Positions 11,885 through 23,059 are shown, counted from the first letter of the stretch. The stretch: DNA of 64,000 bases from Cynocephalus volans (GCF_027409185.1 NC_084462.1:158211490-158275489); one strand, 5' to 3'. Notes: generated by a model not told the origin, from the letters alone. Program-made: numbers and translations.

Positions 11885-13428
11885 AAGTACTGTTAACAAC
11901 GAGTTTTAAAAACAAACAAGCAAACAAACTTACATTTCAGGTGTACCCAAAACATGGCATTTATTTAAACCAAATGTTAAATCCACAGAAAGAAACTCTT
12001 AGTAATTAAGATCACTGAATAATGCGCTTGCTGTTGAGAAATTTCCTGCAAATACTCTGGAGGTACTTTAAAACACGTCTATCAAGATTGTTTTCAATAA
12101 AGTTCTACAAAGAGATAAACGGACTGAATTACATGAACCCCCGAAACCTTCTTCCAAATGCTAATGCTGTCAAAGTTTCCCTAAGGCTAACTACCACCCT
12201 TTACTTCTTATAAAGGCAGACCCTCCCCTCTCCATCATCTAAATGTCAGGGAAGAAAATTATTGCTTTATTGTTCAACTGCTACTCTTGTGAAAACTTTG
12301 TGTCTACTGTCATCATTAGATAGTAATTAATGTCTTATTGTTTCATAACTCCTTCCTACCACAGCATCTACTTAAATCAAACTCTAAACCCAAATCCAAG
12401 AGTTGCTATTTTAATATATACATTCATCCCTTCAAACACAGTAACATACTCTTGAGAATGTAAAAGGATCCTAGAAATGTCTAACTTCTCTCCTGTTCAT
12501 TAAAAGATAAATGTTGGGATATGTGAGGAAATGAACTTACATCTCAACCATGTTTTACTCCAGATTTACATTTGAGTACAAGAATGATACACATCTGTGC
12601 ACCTAACATATTCTGTGTATTTTGATGGCATAACTGATAACATTTTCCTCAGAGAGGAAAGATAAAGGTTGGAGCACTAGCACATGATTTTAACTATAAC
12701 AAAAACAACTTTAAAAATATTTTCAAGATATTCAATTGCTCTCATGAAGTTACCAAGATCTCTCTTTTGCATAAGAAAAAGAAAGGAAAAAATAACCTCA
12801 CAGACAATATTCCTCTGTATGAGTGCACAGAGCTATAGATTTGAAGTCTTTGTTTTAAAAAGACTTGTGAGAAATAGTTTTCTAGAAGAGGTACTACGGC
12901 CCTCAGAGCATTCTACTAGAACATTCTTCCAAATGCTACCCATGTGCTTTGAGTGAAATTTTTCAGTAAAATCTGTTCCAAAAAGTCAGCCAGATGTTAG
13001 TCATAATGATTTTTAAATTTCATTTTAGTAACTTGATATTTTTTCATCTTATTAGTTGGCAAATTCTGAAGAAATATCATGTCTACAAATGCTAAATTGT
13101 TAGAGATAATGGGAGGAAGGAGGAGCATGACTTACTACTAAATCAGAACATAACTCCTAGGGATTGAAAAGAGCACTTAAACACAAAGCACCTCTGAAGT
13201 GTGAACACCTTTCTCTTGACTTCCTTTTTCCTCTTAAGAATCATACCTCACTCATTCACCTGCAATGTCTTTTCTAACTACTGCCCGTTAAGTTTCTCTG
13301 TTACATTCTATACCACAACAATTGTCTTACTAGCCATTTACATTGCTAGAAAAACAACAAATGCTTCCACTGCTAATAAGCTAATTCTGCACTTCTTTTC
13401 ACATACAATAATTTCTTTTAAAGTGAGA
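11885..13428. other. No recognised feature
   Basis: AT-rich intron sequence. The frames at 12,684-12,956 and 13,201-13,449 resemble no known protein. Confidence 0.55.
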
Positions 13429-13429
13429 A

Positions 13430-13602
13430 CTTTTTTTTTTTTTTTTTAAAGATGGCCAGTAAGGGGATCTTAACCCTTGACTTGGTGTTGTTAGCACCAC
13501 GCTCAACCAGTGAGCTAACCGGCCATCCCTATATAGGATCTGAACCCATAGCCTTGGTGTTATCAGCACCGTACTCTCCCAAGTGAACAAAGGGCCGGCC
13601 CT
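13430..13602 (-). mobile_element. CYN-type SINE, dimer
   Basis: Reverse complement dimer: poly(T), AAAGATGGCCAGTAAGGGG at the left and GGGCCGGCCCT at the right, with CCGGCCATCCCTATATAGGA in the centre. Short repeated flanks (GTGAGAAC / CTGAGAAC) suggest the target-site duplication. Confidence 0.92.
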
Positions 13603-13620
13603 GAGAACAAATTTTTTGAA

Positions 13621-13709
13621 TGTGTGTCAAAAAAAAAGACCCCTCTATCTTCATGAAAAGATATGTATTATCTTTTCTATTTTTCCACTAACTTTTTGAA
13701 GTACCCTCA
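13621..13709. mobile_element. Mariner-like MITE, decayed left arm
   Basis: The right arm (TTCCACTAACTTTTTGAAGT then ACCCTCA, followed by TA) matches the MITE at 2,774. The left arm is degraded (GACCCCTCTATCTTCATGAA). Confidence 0.6.
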
Positions 13710-13711
13710 TA

Positions 13712-14570
13712 TTCCTCTGCCTTGACACCTTAGAACTTCATGGAGGTCAAATCTCTTTTATGTTTTTTTCCCCCAATCCTCACGATCTCAATATCTCACT
13801 ATGACCAAAAGAAATGCTTTATTTTCTGTTTCATTATTTTCTGTTTATTTTCTTTTGGGGAGGAGGCTGCCAGATATTTATATTAAAGCCAAATCAAGAT
13901 TACCTTCATCAAAACTGCAACAGTCACACTCCTGCCAAAGTGAAGAGAGTACAAATTTTCCTTAATATGTGAACAAGACTTTTAAGTATTAAAGACAACT
14001 GCAAATCATAACTCCTCCAGCAACACTGATCTTGCATCTTTTTAACCGACTCATCTTAAAAACACATTTCAACAGAGTACCTGTCAGTCCAGGGAACTGG
14101 AAGGTAGATAAATATTGTCTTGAATTCAGAACTTTTCAAAATACCTTAGGGCTGCCTGCATTTGGTTGCTGACTCAGCCTTGGTTAATTAGTATAGAGAC
14201 TCATGCCAAGTCACCACCAGGTTAAACAATCCCCTTGTGTGATAGCACTCTTGCTCAGTCAAAGGGACCACCTAACTCAACCTGCAGCCTGAGATGGGGC
14301 CTCACCACCGGCAGAGTAAGAGGATAATGCTTTCGAGGCACTGGAACCGGCTCACTGCCAGATCTACGGTCCAATGTCTTGCCGAGGGAGTCCAGAATGT
14401 GGTAGGAAGAGACTGGGCGTGTTTCCCCCTGGCACTACTGCTAACTTTGTTTGCCTCTTAAGGACCCCCAATAAAATATAACTTACAAAAGAAGCAACAA
14501 CAAAAAAGGACACCAAGAGTGGTTTTCCCCTAAGAGGAAGCAACTATGGGACTTGAGGAAGGAGCCCTTG
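13712..14570. other. No recognised feature
   Basis: SPTLC2 intron 1 just inside the CpG island; base composition becomes GC-richer after about 14,280. No repeat named. Confidence 0.5.
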
Positions 14571-14599
14571 AGTGGATCCGATCAGTGTCGGATGAGTCA

Positions 14600-15550
14600 C
14601 TGATTGCCTCCCCCGGGGCTGTCCGCACTTCTGGCCGCATCAGTCAGAGGAAGGTACCCGGGGCTCTGAGCAGAGCCTAAAAATCCGGGGTAAGGGGAGG
14701 AAGACCTTCAGGCGGGGAGAGATGGAGAGCCCCCGCGCCGCCCTCCAGCCTCCCGGCCTGCACACCCCTCAGAGGGTCACCGCGACCCCGCGCCGCCCCC
14801 GGCCCGGCCCGAACGTCAGCTCGCGGGATCCTGACCCCCTGCCCCGGGCCGGCCGCTCAGTGCCCCCGCACCTGGCCGGCGGCGACTGCGGCTGCAGCGG
14901 CGCTGCTCCTCACGTATCCGTTCCGCACTTCTCCGTTCGCCACGCAGCCGTTCGCCCGCGCCGGGCGGCGGCAGGAGCAGCAGCCTCCGGACCCCGGCCG
15001 CATCGTCCTGGCAGCACCAGGCTCCAGGCAGGCTCCGTAGGAGGTGGCAGCGGCGGCAGCAGTAGCGCGGACCCTGGCTCCGCTCCGAACCCCACCCACC
15101 TCTCGAAACCGGAAATGGCTGCAGCGCCACCGCCAATTCCCAGCCGGGACGTCACGCACGGGAGGGGCCCTCTACTCAGAGGATGCGGCGCGCCCCGCCC
15201 GGCCACGAAGGGGAGACAGGGCGAGCACCGGCCACAGAGCACTGACGCGAGCCTGAGGACGGAGGAGGGGGCGGACCTCATGCAGCTGCCCGGCCAATCA
15301 AGGGCGAGAGCACAGCGGCTCGCCGGTGCGGAGGGGGCTTCTCTGGAAGAACTCGTAGTCCTGGCGACCTGATTGGAGGCCCAAGCCAGATCGTGGGTGG
15401 GGCTTGGCTGCTAAATGGTGCAGACTGAGGAGGAGGCGGGGTTCAGGAAGAAGTAGCCAATTAGAGTGTGAGGAAAGGAAGGGGGCGGAGCCTAGTCTGT
15501 CGAGGGGCTTTCCTGCTTTTGCAGCACAAGTGGCGCCCTTTCTGTCCATC
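14600..15550. promoter_or_regulatory. SPTLC2: CpG island with the SPTLC2 promoter
   Basis: Dense in CG dinucleotides and strongly GC-rich against an AT-rich background, spanning SPTLC2 exon 1 and its upstream side. No TATA box is obvious. Visible motifs are: a CRE-like TGACGTC on the minus strand within 15,148-15,155; an ETS-type CCGGAAAT at 15,109-15,116 running into a YY1-like AAATGGC; CCAAT boxes at 15,133, 15,294 and 15,457 on plus and at 15,372-15,376 on minus; and GC boxes near 15,267, 15,432 and 15,481. This is the usual layout of a housekeeping promoter. The transcription start is likely within a few hundred bases upstream of the ATG (about 15,050-15,300), but the sequence does not fix it. 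Confidence 0.9.
14872..15003 (-). CDS. SPTLC2: SPTLC2 coding exon 1 (serine palmitoyltransferase subunit 2, N-terminus)
   Basis: SPTLC2 is the PLP-binding catalytic subunit of serine palmitoyltransferase. With SPTLC1 it condenses L-serine and palmitoyl-CoA at the ER membrane, the first step of sphingolipid synthesis. This exon encodes only the first 44 residues. The start is the ATG at 15,003-15,001, with A at -3. The recognisable N-terminal motif [19 protein letters not shown] is followed by an alanine run ([10 protein letters not shown]), and the human protein has the same 44-residue length up to GQ. The exon ends in phase 0 at CAG|GTGCGG (donor GT at 14,871-14,870). A Cys-rich patch (GGCCSC) follows the start. 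The PLP lysine and membrane helix lie in later exons outside the window. The frame stays open upstream of the ATG at least to 15,159 but has no in-frame ATG there; a GTG at 15,159 is not a likely start. Confidence 0.95.
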
Positions 15551-15789
15551 CCTCCCGGGAACTGCTCGCGTTTGAACCTGAGGCAGGCAGCTCCTTTATT
15601 TAATTAGCTGATTCCTCTGTGGGTGTTTATAGAATAGCCTTATTGACAGCCTGTCACCGTTCTTCAATACACACCACACGTTTGCACATTTCTTAAGAAA
15701 TAATTTAGACACCTCTTCACGTACCTTTCACGTTTGTCAGAGTTTTCTGTACAGTCTCCTTTAAAGTCTTTCCTTGACAGTCGGGAAGC

Positions 15790-15985
15790 CTGGTCTAGTT
15801 CCAACTCTACCAATAACTGGAAGCTAAAACTTGAGTATTCAACCTCGTTATGAACTAAATTCCTTAAAATGGAGTTAATACTTCCTGCCTCATATATTCA
15901 TTGCAAGAATTATATTAATAAAGCATTGTGCACCTATCATAATACCTGGTCCAAACTAGGAGGATAATAAATATTATTTTCTCAC
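15790..15985 (+). repeat. MIR SINE
   Basis: MIR-like order: CTAGTTCCAACTCTACCAAT, CAACCTCGTTATGAACT, TTAAAATGGAGTTAATA and AATAAAGCATTGTGCACC. Confidence 0.7.
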
Positions 15986-16082
15986 CCATTTAGTCCTATC
16001 TTCTCAGAGGGGTTGGAGTGAAAGGAAATTGATCTACAGAACAGCAAGATACTTTTGGTTACCCATAAAGAATTGTCATTGT

Positions 16083-16249
16083 GGGTCAGCCTGTGGCTCA
16101 CTCAGGAGAGTGCAGTGCTGATAACACCAAGGCCATGGGTTCAGATCCTATATAGGGATGGCCGGTTCGCTCACTGGCTGAGCGTGGTGCTGACAACACC
16201 AAGGCAAGGGTTACGATCCCCTTACCAGTCATCTTTAAAAAATTTTTAA
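16083..16249 (+). mobile_element. CYN-type SINE, dimer
   Basis: Dimer from GGGTCAGCCTGTGGCTCAC to CCTTACCAGTCATCTTT plus an A-rich tail. A perfect duplication of AAGAATTGTCATTGT flanks it. Confidence 0.94.
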
Positions 16250-16261
16250 AAAGAATTGTCA

Positions 16262-16450
16262 TTGTACGGATTCATGTCTGGGTTTGAATCCTGGCTACAG
16301 CACTTACTAGCCTAACCACTGCTATGTATCTTCATCTGTCCAGTGTGGATAATAATAGTTGTCATGAGAATTTAATGAGGTAATACATGTAATGCATTTT
16401 GTACAGGATCTGGCAATTAGTAAGCATTCATTAAATGTTGGTTATTATTA
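16262..16450 (+). repeat. MIR SINE
   Basis: GGTTTGAATCCTGGCTACAG, CACTTACTAGC, CTTCATCTGTCCAGTG and ATTAGTAAGCATTCATTAAA in MIR order. Confidence 0.85.
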
Positions 16451-16659
16451 ATTGCTGTATGCCCTTATGAAAGTCCCTGCATTTTCCCCCTACCCCACAA
16501 GAGCTTTGGAAAGGGGATCAACAAGTTACCAGTTTTGCATGATTTAGGAGCTGAACAATCTAACAGTGAGTGAGTATAGCACATATGCTCTTAGAGTCCA
16601 CAGACACTATGATCCCAAAGTGAACATAAATCTCTAGGTATGAGGTTAAAAAAGAAGCA

Positions 16660-17000
16660 TATGGCTTGTGCCTCATGGAGCTTACATTCCAGTGAGAGAC
16701 AGGATGTATACATGTAAAGAAAACAATGAAAGGCCAACCAAAGGCTAGAAAGATTGGGCAACAGGAGTTCTGAAGAGGGAGGCTGGGTGGCAGTGACCAC
16801 TTTCCATATGGAAAGTTTTCAAGGAAGCAGGACTAAGGGATTTAATTGAAGCTTAGATAGTGGGTTGAATGAATGGCAGAAGACTTGGGAGGAAAATGTG
16901 GAATGAGCTGGATCTTAAAGGATAAGCAGGACTTGCAGAGTTGGGACTGGGAACAGAGGGGAGGATGTTCTTAAGGGAGGGAACCTCCAGAAAGTCAGGT
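16660..17000 (+). repeat. L2 fragment
   Basis: CTCATGGAGCTTACATTCCA then GTGAGAGACAGGATG and a downstream AGGGAGGCTGGGTGG / GGATCTTAAAGGATAAGCAG block are characteristic of L2 3' ends. Confidence 0.7.
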
Positions 17001-17109
17001 GTAGAGGCTGGAAAGAGCAGAGCCTGAAGTGGAGCCTAAGAAGAGTAAAGGAGCCCGGCTCCTTGTTTAGAGGAATTCTGTTAGCCGATCCCTCCCTCCT
17101 GAGGGCAGG

Positions 17110-17280
17110 ACACCAGCTCCTAATCTTGTTCTGCCACTTAGTCACCATGTAGGGTCTTGGACAAGTCATGCAAACTCATCCCTGGTTTCCTCACTCATCT
17201 TGCAAAGTTAGTACCTGTGATAATTACTTCACAAGGTTTTTGTGAGCATCAGAGATTTAATACTCAAATAATCTGATTAC
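17110..17280 (+). repeat. MIR SINE
   Basis: TTGTTCTGCCACTTAGTCAC, TCTTGGACAAGTCATGCAAA, CTGGTTTCCTCACTCATC in MIR order. Confidence 0.75.
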
Positions 17281-17299
17281 TTCACTCACCATTGCTAAA

Positions 17300-17600
17300 T
17301 CACAAAAAGGATTCAGTAGGCAGTAGGAAACACCCCAGGCTCCGGGTAAACAGGAGAACAACCCCTTCCAGAAGGATAAGCTGCCTTATCATCATTTTAT
17401 GGAGTTCACATGCAAAGTTCTAAGCTAGGCACCAGGAATACAACTCTTCTCTTCCTTCAAGATTGCTCAAACCACTTCAACTGTGAGGCCTTTCCCCCCA
17501 AAATCAGTTACTTTCTCCTCTGTGAGCTTCATACACACCTGTGTAAGCATGTGTCACATTGCTTTGGGATTCTTTATGTTGAGAAAGAGGTTATACAATG
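17300..17600. other. No recognised feature
   Basis: No repeat, RNA gene or coding exon recognised. Confidence 0.5.
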
Positions 17601-17604
17601 CTTA

Positions 17605-17795
17605 GAAGCTTGAGCTCTGCAGTCAGACATACCAGGATTGAAGGCACAGCTCCGGCACTTGGAAACCTCATGACGTAGACAAAGCTGCCTGACCTCTTTG
17701 TGACTCAGTTCCTTCATCTGTAAAATGGGACATACCACATAGAGTTATTGTGAGAATTAAATAGTAATAAATCTGTAACATAATCAGCACACCAC
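17605..17795 (+). repeat. MIR SINE
   Basis: GCTCTGCAGTCAGACATACC, GCTCCGGCACTTGG, GACTCAGTTCCTTCATCTGT then AAAATGGGACATACC. Confidence 0.88.
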
Positions 17796-17799
17796 CCAC

Positions 17800-18110
17800 C
17801 TCCTCCCCTCCCCCCTTCCCTATACGAGAAGCCTCCTGACTTAAACAGAAACTCCTTTTGCTTCTGCAAGGGCGCAGTTCTCCACCCCGATCCACATTAG
17901 CACAATGACCCTCCTTGATGTTATCAGCCAGCTCTTGGTGCCAACATACCAATATAAGCTTTACCACCCCCAGACCTGGTGCTATCCTCCATTTTCAGGG
18001 CAGCCCTGGGCTGTTCCCCACTTTGAGCACAGCCCGGCAGATTCTTTTCCTTTAATAAAGCTTGAACGTACCCGGCATCTCGGCTCACTTTCTTTCAAAT
18101 AGGAAAAGCA
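17800..18110 (+). mobile_element. Solo LTR of an endogenous retrovirus (family not named)
   Basis: The 3' portion looks like an LTR: TTTCCTTTAATAAAGCTTGA carries the poly(A) signal, followed by CATCTCGGCTCACTTTC. MIR-like sequence lies on both sides (17,605-17,795 and about 18,110-18,150), as expected if the LTR interrupted a MIR. There is no internal retroviral frame. Boundaries are approximate. Confidence 0.6.
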
Positions 18111-18317
18111 TTTAGTACCAGGGCCTGTTATATAACATTCAATGAGTATTGGCAATTATTAGTTGAATAACTGAATTGTTTGTTAAATGAATGAATGGTT
18201 GAATACACTCATACTTCCAACTAGACAGAGAACAAGCTCCTTGAATTCAGGGGATTGTGTAATTCATCTTTGGGTTTCCAGCACCTAGCACATGCCTGGC
18301 ACATAACAAGTACTCAG

Positions 18318-18412
18318 TGAGCCAGTTAGCTCACTTGGTTAGAACATAGAGTGATAATGCCAAGGTCAGGGTTCAGATCCCTGTATTAGCCAGCTGCCCC
18401 TCTCCCAAAAAA
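18318..18412 (+). mobile_element. CYN-type SINE, tRNA-like monomer
   Basis: GAGCCAGTTAGCTCACTTGG (A box), GGGTTCAGATCCCTGTA (B box), TAGCCAGCTGCCCC tail. The flanks AACAAGTACTCAGT and AACAAGTGCTCAGT are the target-site duplication. Confidence 0.92.
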
Positions 18413-18504
18413 AAGCTCCACAACAAGTGCTCAGTTGATGTTTGATAAATTAATGAATGAATGTAAATCTGGTCCTGTCTCCAAAGAGCCTTCATCACAT
18501 GGAA

Positions 18505-18950
18505 ACTGTATTAATTAAGGTCCTTTTGGTTGCAGATAACGTAAGTCAATATTAGAAAACTTAATCAAGAACGGTAAATTTATTGGAACTCCCCTGAAGA
18601 CAGTGAAGTGTTAAGACTCAGAACAAAGCACAAACCTCAGCAAGCGAAAATTATAGACCTCCTTCCTAGCACCAAACCACTTCTGATGCTTAGCTCTCAG
18701 CAACCTACAGCTTTCACATTCCCTAGGTCAAACTTCTAAACTCTCAGGAAATAGAAATCTGATTGGCCCATCTTAGGGTTAAATGGCTAAGTTTGATCGA
18801 TCAGTGATAGGCAGAGCACAAGGTCAAGTTGCTGGTGATGAGGAATCAGTTACAGAGAAGGAAGAATCATTGCAGAGAAGGGAGGAACAACCCTATCAGT
18901 GTCCTCTTTAAGGAGACAGAATCTGGGAATGAAAAGGACAAATAACAATA
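18505..18950. repeat. Ancient interspersed repeat (family not named)
   Basis: TTTTGGTTGCAGATAACGTA, AAATTTATTGGAAC and ATCTGATTGGCCCATCTTAG follow the same order as a block at about 22,350-22,860 (GAGATTTATTGGCTCACATA, CATTGGCCCAGCTTGGGTCA). Confidence 0.5.
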
Positions 18951-19139
18951 GATTGGAATGAGTATTAAAGGAGGAAGCTTCCAGTACAGCATTTTCAAAA
19001 GGGTGTTACAGGGATTGCTGCCTAGTTAGAAAAATGAAGTGAAAGAAACAAGGCTATATTGAGCTGGAGGAGCAACCAGCCGGCACCATCAGATAGGGGG
19101 GTTGGTTATGAAAGAGAAGAAGGCTAGGCCTGTGAACCA

Positions 19140-19690
19140 AACTGACTCCATTTTCCCTGCAGAAGACACTTTGTTACTTTTCCACTCTTCAGTCATGAGA
19201 CCCCTCAGGGCAAATGATTACCCCACGGGCTGCCCTGACAAAATAGACTGATAAGAGAGGAAACAGATTTTTACTGAGTTGCAAAACCCCTCCCCAAGGC
19301 TTGTTTACTATAATTGTAAAAGTTACAGATTAACCTTAGGACCCCTTTAGGAATTCCCACCTGCCCACAAAGCATCAAGGTGACTACTACAATGATCCTC
19401 CTGGGGTGGCAATGATGAACACCACTGCCTACTGAGCACGCACCCATGACGCAACCAGGAAGAACAGAACGGAGCACCTCCAGTGACACTGGCCTATACC
19501 TCTTAACTCCTTTCCCTGTAAAAGACCCTGAACAGCTCCCCTGGGGCGGGGGGGGGGGGCTAGCTTTACTGTCGCTACCCTCTTTATGCATAAGTCTATC
19601 TCCTCTTTTAATAAAGTGTTGCTTGCTTTACTGTTGGGTACATTGTTTATTTCTATGACTTTGGAATCTGAGAGCCTAATTTAATCACTG
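19140..19690 (+). mobile_element. Endogenous retrovirus LTR (candidate)
   Basis: The block ends with a compact promoter/poly(A)-like layout: CTTTCCCTGTAAAAGACCCT, a G-run, then CTCCTCTTTTAATAAAGTGT and TGCTTGCTTTACTGTTGGG. This resembles the R/U5 part of an LTR. The 5' boundary is uncertain. Confidence 0.55.
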
Positions 19691-20480
19691 GCAAAAATTG
19701 GAAAGCTTTGGACACCAGAAAAGACTCTTAACTTCAAGAGGCAAGTGGCCACTGGGACTATTTTGCTCTCATGTCTCTGCTGCTGGTAGATCTCTCCTGG
19801 AGTCCCTGGCCTAAATTCTGACAAGGCAATGCTTTATTCTTGGTACCTTTCTCTGATTTTCTGAGCCCTCTTCTGTTTGGTTGGATTGTATCCACTTCTG
19901 TATAGGTGCACCCTGGAGGGCTCCTGGCTATGCTTTGTTTTTCTGATTTAAATCTAGTTGATACTTTTCTTTATGCTGAAAACAGTGGGGAGAAGTGCTT
20001 TTATCAATTACTGTTAATGGAATAGGTTGGCTCCGCCTATTAGGACTAGGCTAAACTGGACCCCACAGCTCTTCTTTTCTCTTCGTTTGTTTGCTTGGTT
20101 AGACATTTAGTTGAGTACCGGTGATCTGAATAAATCTTCCAATCCTTGTGTCAACTTTTGGACTTTCAGGTCATTTAAGGCGAGAGGGCAAGCCAAGCCT
20201 GACCTGTCGGTAACAGTTACATGCAATATAAGTCAACGCTGGCTGACTTATCCAGAAGGAAATTCACTGGAAGGTTATCAGCAGCTCAAACCTGGCTAAA
20301 GGCTGGAGGACCAGGCTTAGAAAAAAATCAGGAGCCAGAGGAGCTTCAGAGGGTCAGGCAGCAAGGACTGCAGCAAGAAACTGTCTGGTGAGCACACCAC
20401 CACCAAAATAAATGGTCTTCATCCAGCCCTTTCATCCTTCGGTCACTTGCTCAAGAGTCAAAGTCCAGGAAAAAGCATCT
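19691..20480. other. Unassigned; possibly retroviral leader or unique sequence
   Basis: Follows the candidate LTR directly. It contains a second AATAAA-like site near 20,130. No gag, pol or env similarity is visible. Confidence 0.35.
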
Positions 20481-20497
20481 GATTGGCTGAATTTATT

Positions 20498-20597
20498 CTA
20501 TTTTATTTTATTTTGATAGCTGGCCACTGTGAAAATCTGAACCCTTGACCTCGGTGTTACAATACTACACTTTAACCAGCTGAGCAGCTGGCCAGCC
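20498..20597 (-). mobile_element. CYN-type SINE, monomer
   Basis: T-rich start, AGCTGGCCACTGTG, TGAACCCTTGACCTCGGTGT, TAACCAGCTGAGCAGCTGGC. CTGATTGGCTGA on both sides is the target-site duplication. Confidence 0.9.
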
Positions 20598-20611
20598 TGA
20601 TTGGCTGAGTG

Positions 20612-21006
20612 TTTTAGTCCATTTTGTGTTGCTATAACAGAACTACCTGAGACTGGGTAATTGATAAAGAACAGAGGTTTATTTGGCTTACGATTCTGGG
20701 ACGGTTGCATCTGGCACGGGCCTCAGGCTGCTTCTACTCATGGCGGAAAAGTGGTGGGCAGCCAGCAGGTATAGCAGATCACATGGCAAGAGGAAGCAAA
20801 AGAGAGGAGGTGCCAGGGTCTTTTAAACAACTAGCTCTCAAAGGAACTAATAGAGCAAGAACTCACTACCCCTCCTCTCCCAGGGAGAACATTAATCCAT
20901 TCATGAGGGATCTGCCCCCATGATTCAATTAGTTTCCAACACTGCCACATTGGGGATCAAATTTCCACATGAGTTTTGGAGGGGACAACACATCCAAACT
21001 CCATCA
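20612..21006 (-). mobile_element. MST/THE1-type MaLR LTR
   Basis: Plus-strand view: TTTAGTCCATTTTGTGTTGC, ACCTGAGACTGGGTAATTGA, GAGGTTTATTTGGCTTACG, ATTAATCCATTCATGAGGGA and AACACATCCAAACTCCATCA. This is an ERVL-MaLR (MSTA-like) LTR in reverse. The frames across it are not genes. Confidence 0.9.
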
Positions 21007-21334
21007 CTGAGTTTAGGTCACACTGTTCCATACAGGCACAGAAAGAAGAAGGAAATTTACTTCACCTTGCATGGTGGGAGGTGCTTACCAAGAAGAGGAC
21101 TCTCAATGAGGAGAGGTGATTTCTCAAAAATAAATTGGGGACCTAATAGAATAAGGAAATGGACACCGGGCAGGCAAAAATGACCAATGTCCACTACATT
21201 AGTTAAGACCGCAGAAGAATCTCCATTCAGAAGTTATCTACTTCTGTACAAGAAGCAGAGCTAGACAACTCAGAGCTATTATCTGATCCTGACTCTGAGA
21301 GCATCATTTGGTCTCCCTTTCCAAACCTTTCATG

Positions 21335-21490
21335 CTTCGTTCATTCATTTATCTATTTGGCCCATCATTCAACAAATATTTTTTGCTGTGCATCGTGTCA
21401 GGTATCACAATTACAAGAATAAGCAGAAAGAAACATAAACTCTGTGCTCATAGAGCTTTCAGACTTGATTTACAAGGAAGGGGTCTGCTA
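21335..21490 (+). repeat. L2 fragment
   Basis: TCAACAAATATTTTTTGCTG, CGTGTCAGGTATCACAATTA, CTGTGCTCATAGAGCTTTCA in L2 order. Confidence 0.75.
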
Positions 21491-21698
21491 TTTCCCTGTT
21501 CATTATTCCTAATCTAATACAATGAGTGAAAGAGACTACTCTCCCTGGTTTTCTGACCCTACTTTTGGTGAGAAATCTTGGACAATGTTTTTGGACCATT
21601 TTCAGTAGCAATATTTGCATCCACAAAACTGGGCCGACCCTGGGACAAAAGTTTTAGAATTGCATTATTATCTCAAAACCTAAGCTATGTAGTTATTT

Positions 21699-21767
<69 letters not shown>
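21699..21767 (+). repeat. (GTA)23 trinucleotide repeat
   Basis: 69 bp of uninterrupted GTA units. It reads as poly-Ser or poly-Thr in the overlapping frames, which are artefacts. Perfect repeats of this length are usually polymorphic. Confidence 0.98.
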
Positions 21768-21799
21768 TTGGGCAGGGGGCTGGGGGGTAAGGGGCAGCT

Positions 21800-22340
21800 G
21801 GCTGATACCGTAACTGTATTTTTTAAATGACACCTAGCATTTACTGAAAGGCCACTCCAAAGCGGATCCCTTTTATTCCGCATCCTGAACTTGATCCAGA
21901 GAAGAGGGGATCTGAGACCTGAGCTATTTAAAGGAATGATTGCATGAAAATAGGAAGCTTTAAGAGGAATAATGGCTCCTGATTACACATCTACAGGGTG
22001 CCACTGAACATACAGTAGAGTGATTTTAATCTGTGTCTAACGAGGCATTCGCAATAGGAGCTCTGAGATAAAACAGATGAGTGCTCCAGGAACAGGCAGC
22101 TAGAGCCTATGTCTCAATGGCAGGTCTTTGCCCTTGAGTTACCTCTGCTCTAGAAGCACCTCAGAGCTTCCTACTCAACCGCCACTCCCCGCGCTGCCAC
22201 CCTGGACTTCCTGTGGGCACTCACCAGGCTGAGTGTCGCAATCACGTGAGGCTCTGCTTCAGGAAGTGAACTTGCTTCTGGCTCCAGGAAGGAGGACAAG
22301 GAATGGTGGTGCTGATAACGATTATACTAATGGCAGTGTC
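21800..22340. other. No recognised feature
   Basis: No named repeat or exon; 22,140-22,230 is modestly GC-rich. Confidence 0.5.
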
Positions 22341-22349
22341 GTTAGTCAA

Positions 22350-23010
22350 CACACTGTGTTGCAGATTTTGAAACTGAATTCAATTTGGATTAAGCATAGA
22401 GATTTATTGGCTCACATAACCAAAAAGACCATGGGCAGATCTGACTGGATCCAGGTGCTCAAACAATGTCATTTTCTCCATCCTTGGCTGAGCGTCCCTC
22501 TGACTTGGCTTTATTCCCAGATAGGCTGTCACCATGTGATGGCAAAGACGTCTCAGGGCAGGCAAGCTTGCATTCGATCAGCTTTAAAACCTCAGCTGAC
22601 AGAAAGCGCCTCTTTTTTCTCTCGGTTTTTTGTTCGTTTGTTTTGTTTGGTTGGTTTTGGGGTTTTTTGTTTGTTTGTTTGTTTAGGGTTTTTTTTGGCA
22701 CTGGCCGGTATGTGGATACGAACCCTTGACCTTAGTGTTTTCAACACCTCTCTAAAGTGCCTCTTTCTATAGTCCCAGAGAGATTCTTAAGTAGACTCCC
22801 ATTGGCCCAGCTTGGGTCACGTGCCTCAGGTGGATGTCGGATTGATTGGCCACGCCTGAATCTCCTTTTGTTTTTGTTTTTGGCTGCTGACCAGTGCAGG
22901 GAAGGTCTGAATCTTGGGCCCACCCACTTTCCCAATTCTGAGCCACTGGTTCTGAGAAAGGGAGACCAATGGTTTCCAAATTGGAAGAGATGGGTGCTGT
23001 TACCAGAAAA
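22350..23010. repeat. Ancient interspersed repeat split by a SINE (family not named)
   Basis: GGATTAAGCATAGAGATTTA TTGG, TTCCCAGATAGGCTGTCACC, CATTGGCCCAGCTTGGGTCA and GATTGATTGGCCACGCC are landmarks of a widespread old mammalian repeat whose name I cannot give with confidence. The frames of 70-179 codons in it are spurious. Confidence 0.55.
22615..22754 (-). mobile_element. CYN-type SINE, truncated monomer with T/G-rich tail
   Basis: A long TTTG-rich run (22,661-22,684) replaces the poly(T). It is followed by GGCACTGGCCGGTATGTGGA and GAACCCTTGACCTTAGTGTT. Flanks AAAGCGCCTCTTT and AAAGTGCCTCTTT are the target-site duplication. Confidence 0.85.
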
Positions 23011-23059
23011 AAGGGTGCTGGGCAGGCTTACACAATGCATGTTCGTTATACTGATCATG

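Larger units (their letters stand above)
1..14871 (-). other. SPTLC2: SPTLC2 intron 1 (3' part beyond the window)
   Basis: The first coding exon of SPTLC2 on the minus strand ends at 14,872 with a CAG|GTGCGG donor, so all sequence to the left is intron 1. I did not find the next coding exon, which in the human protein encodes the segment with the N-terminal membrane helix. Every open frame in this stretch is short and falls in repeats or AT-rich sequence. The intron is packed with old L1, L2 and Tigger fragments and four CYN-type SINEs. That exon 2 lies beyond the left edge is inferred from its absence. Confidence 0.85.

Noticed and set aside
14857..15159. SPTLC2 frame starting 52 codons upstream of the ATG
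   Set aside because: The codon at 15,159 is GTG, not ATG. The ATG at 15,003 agrees with the known 44-residue first exon.
14722..15372. 216-codon plus-strand frame across the CpG island
   Set aside because: It is antisense to SPTLC2 exon 1 and its promoter, has GC-driven Arg/Pro/Ala composition and no resemblance to a known protein.
21578..21883. Poly-Ser and poly-Thr proteins
   Set aside because: These are translations of the (GTA)n microsatellite.
22233..22772. 179-codon plus-strand frame
   Set aside because: Runs through an old interspersed repeat and the T/G-rich tail of a SINE.
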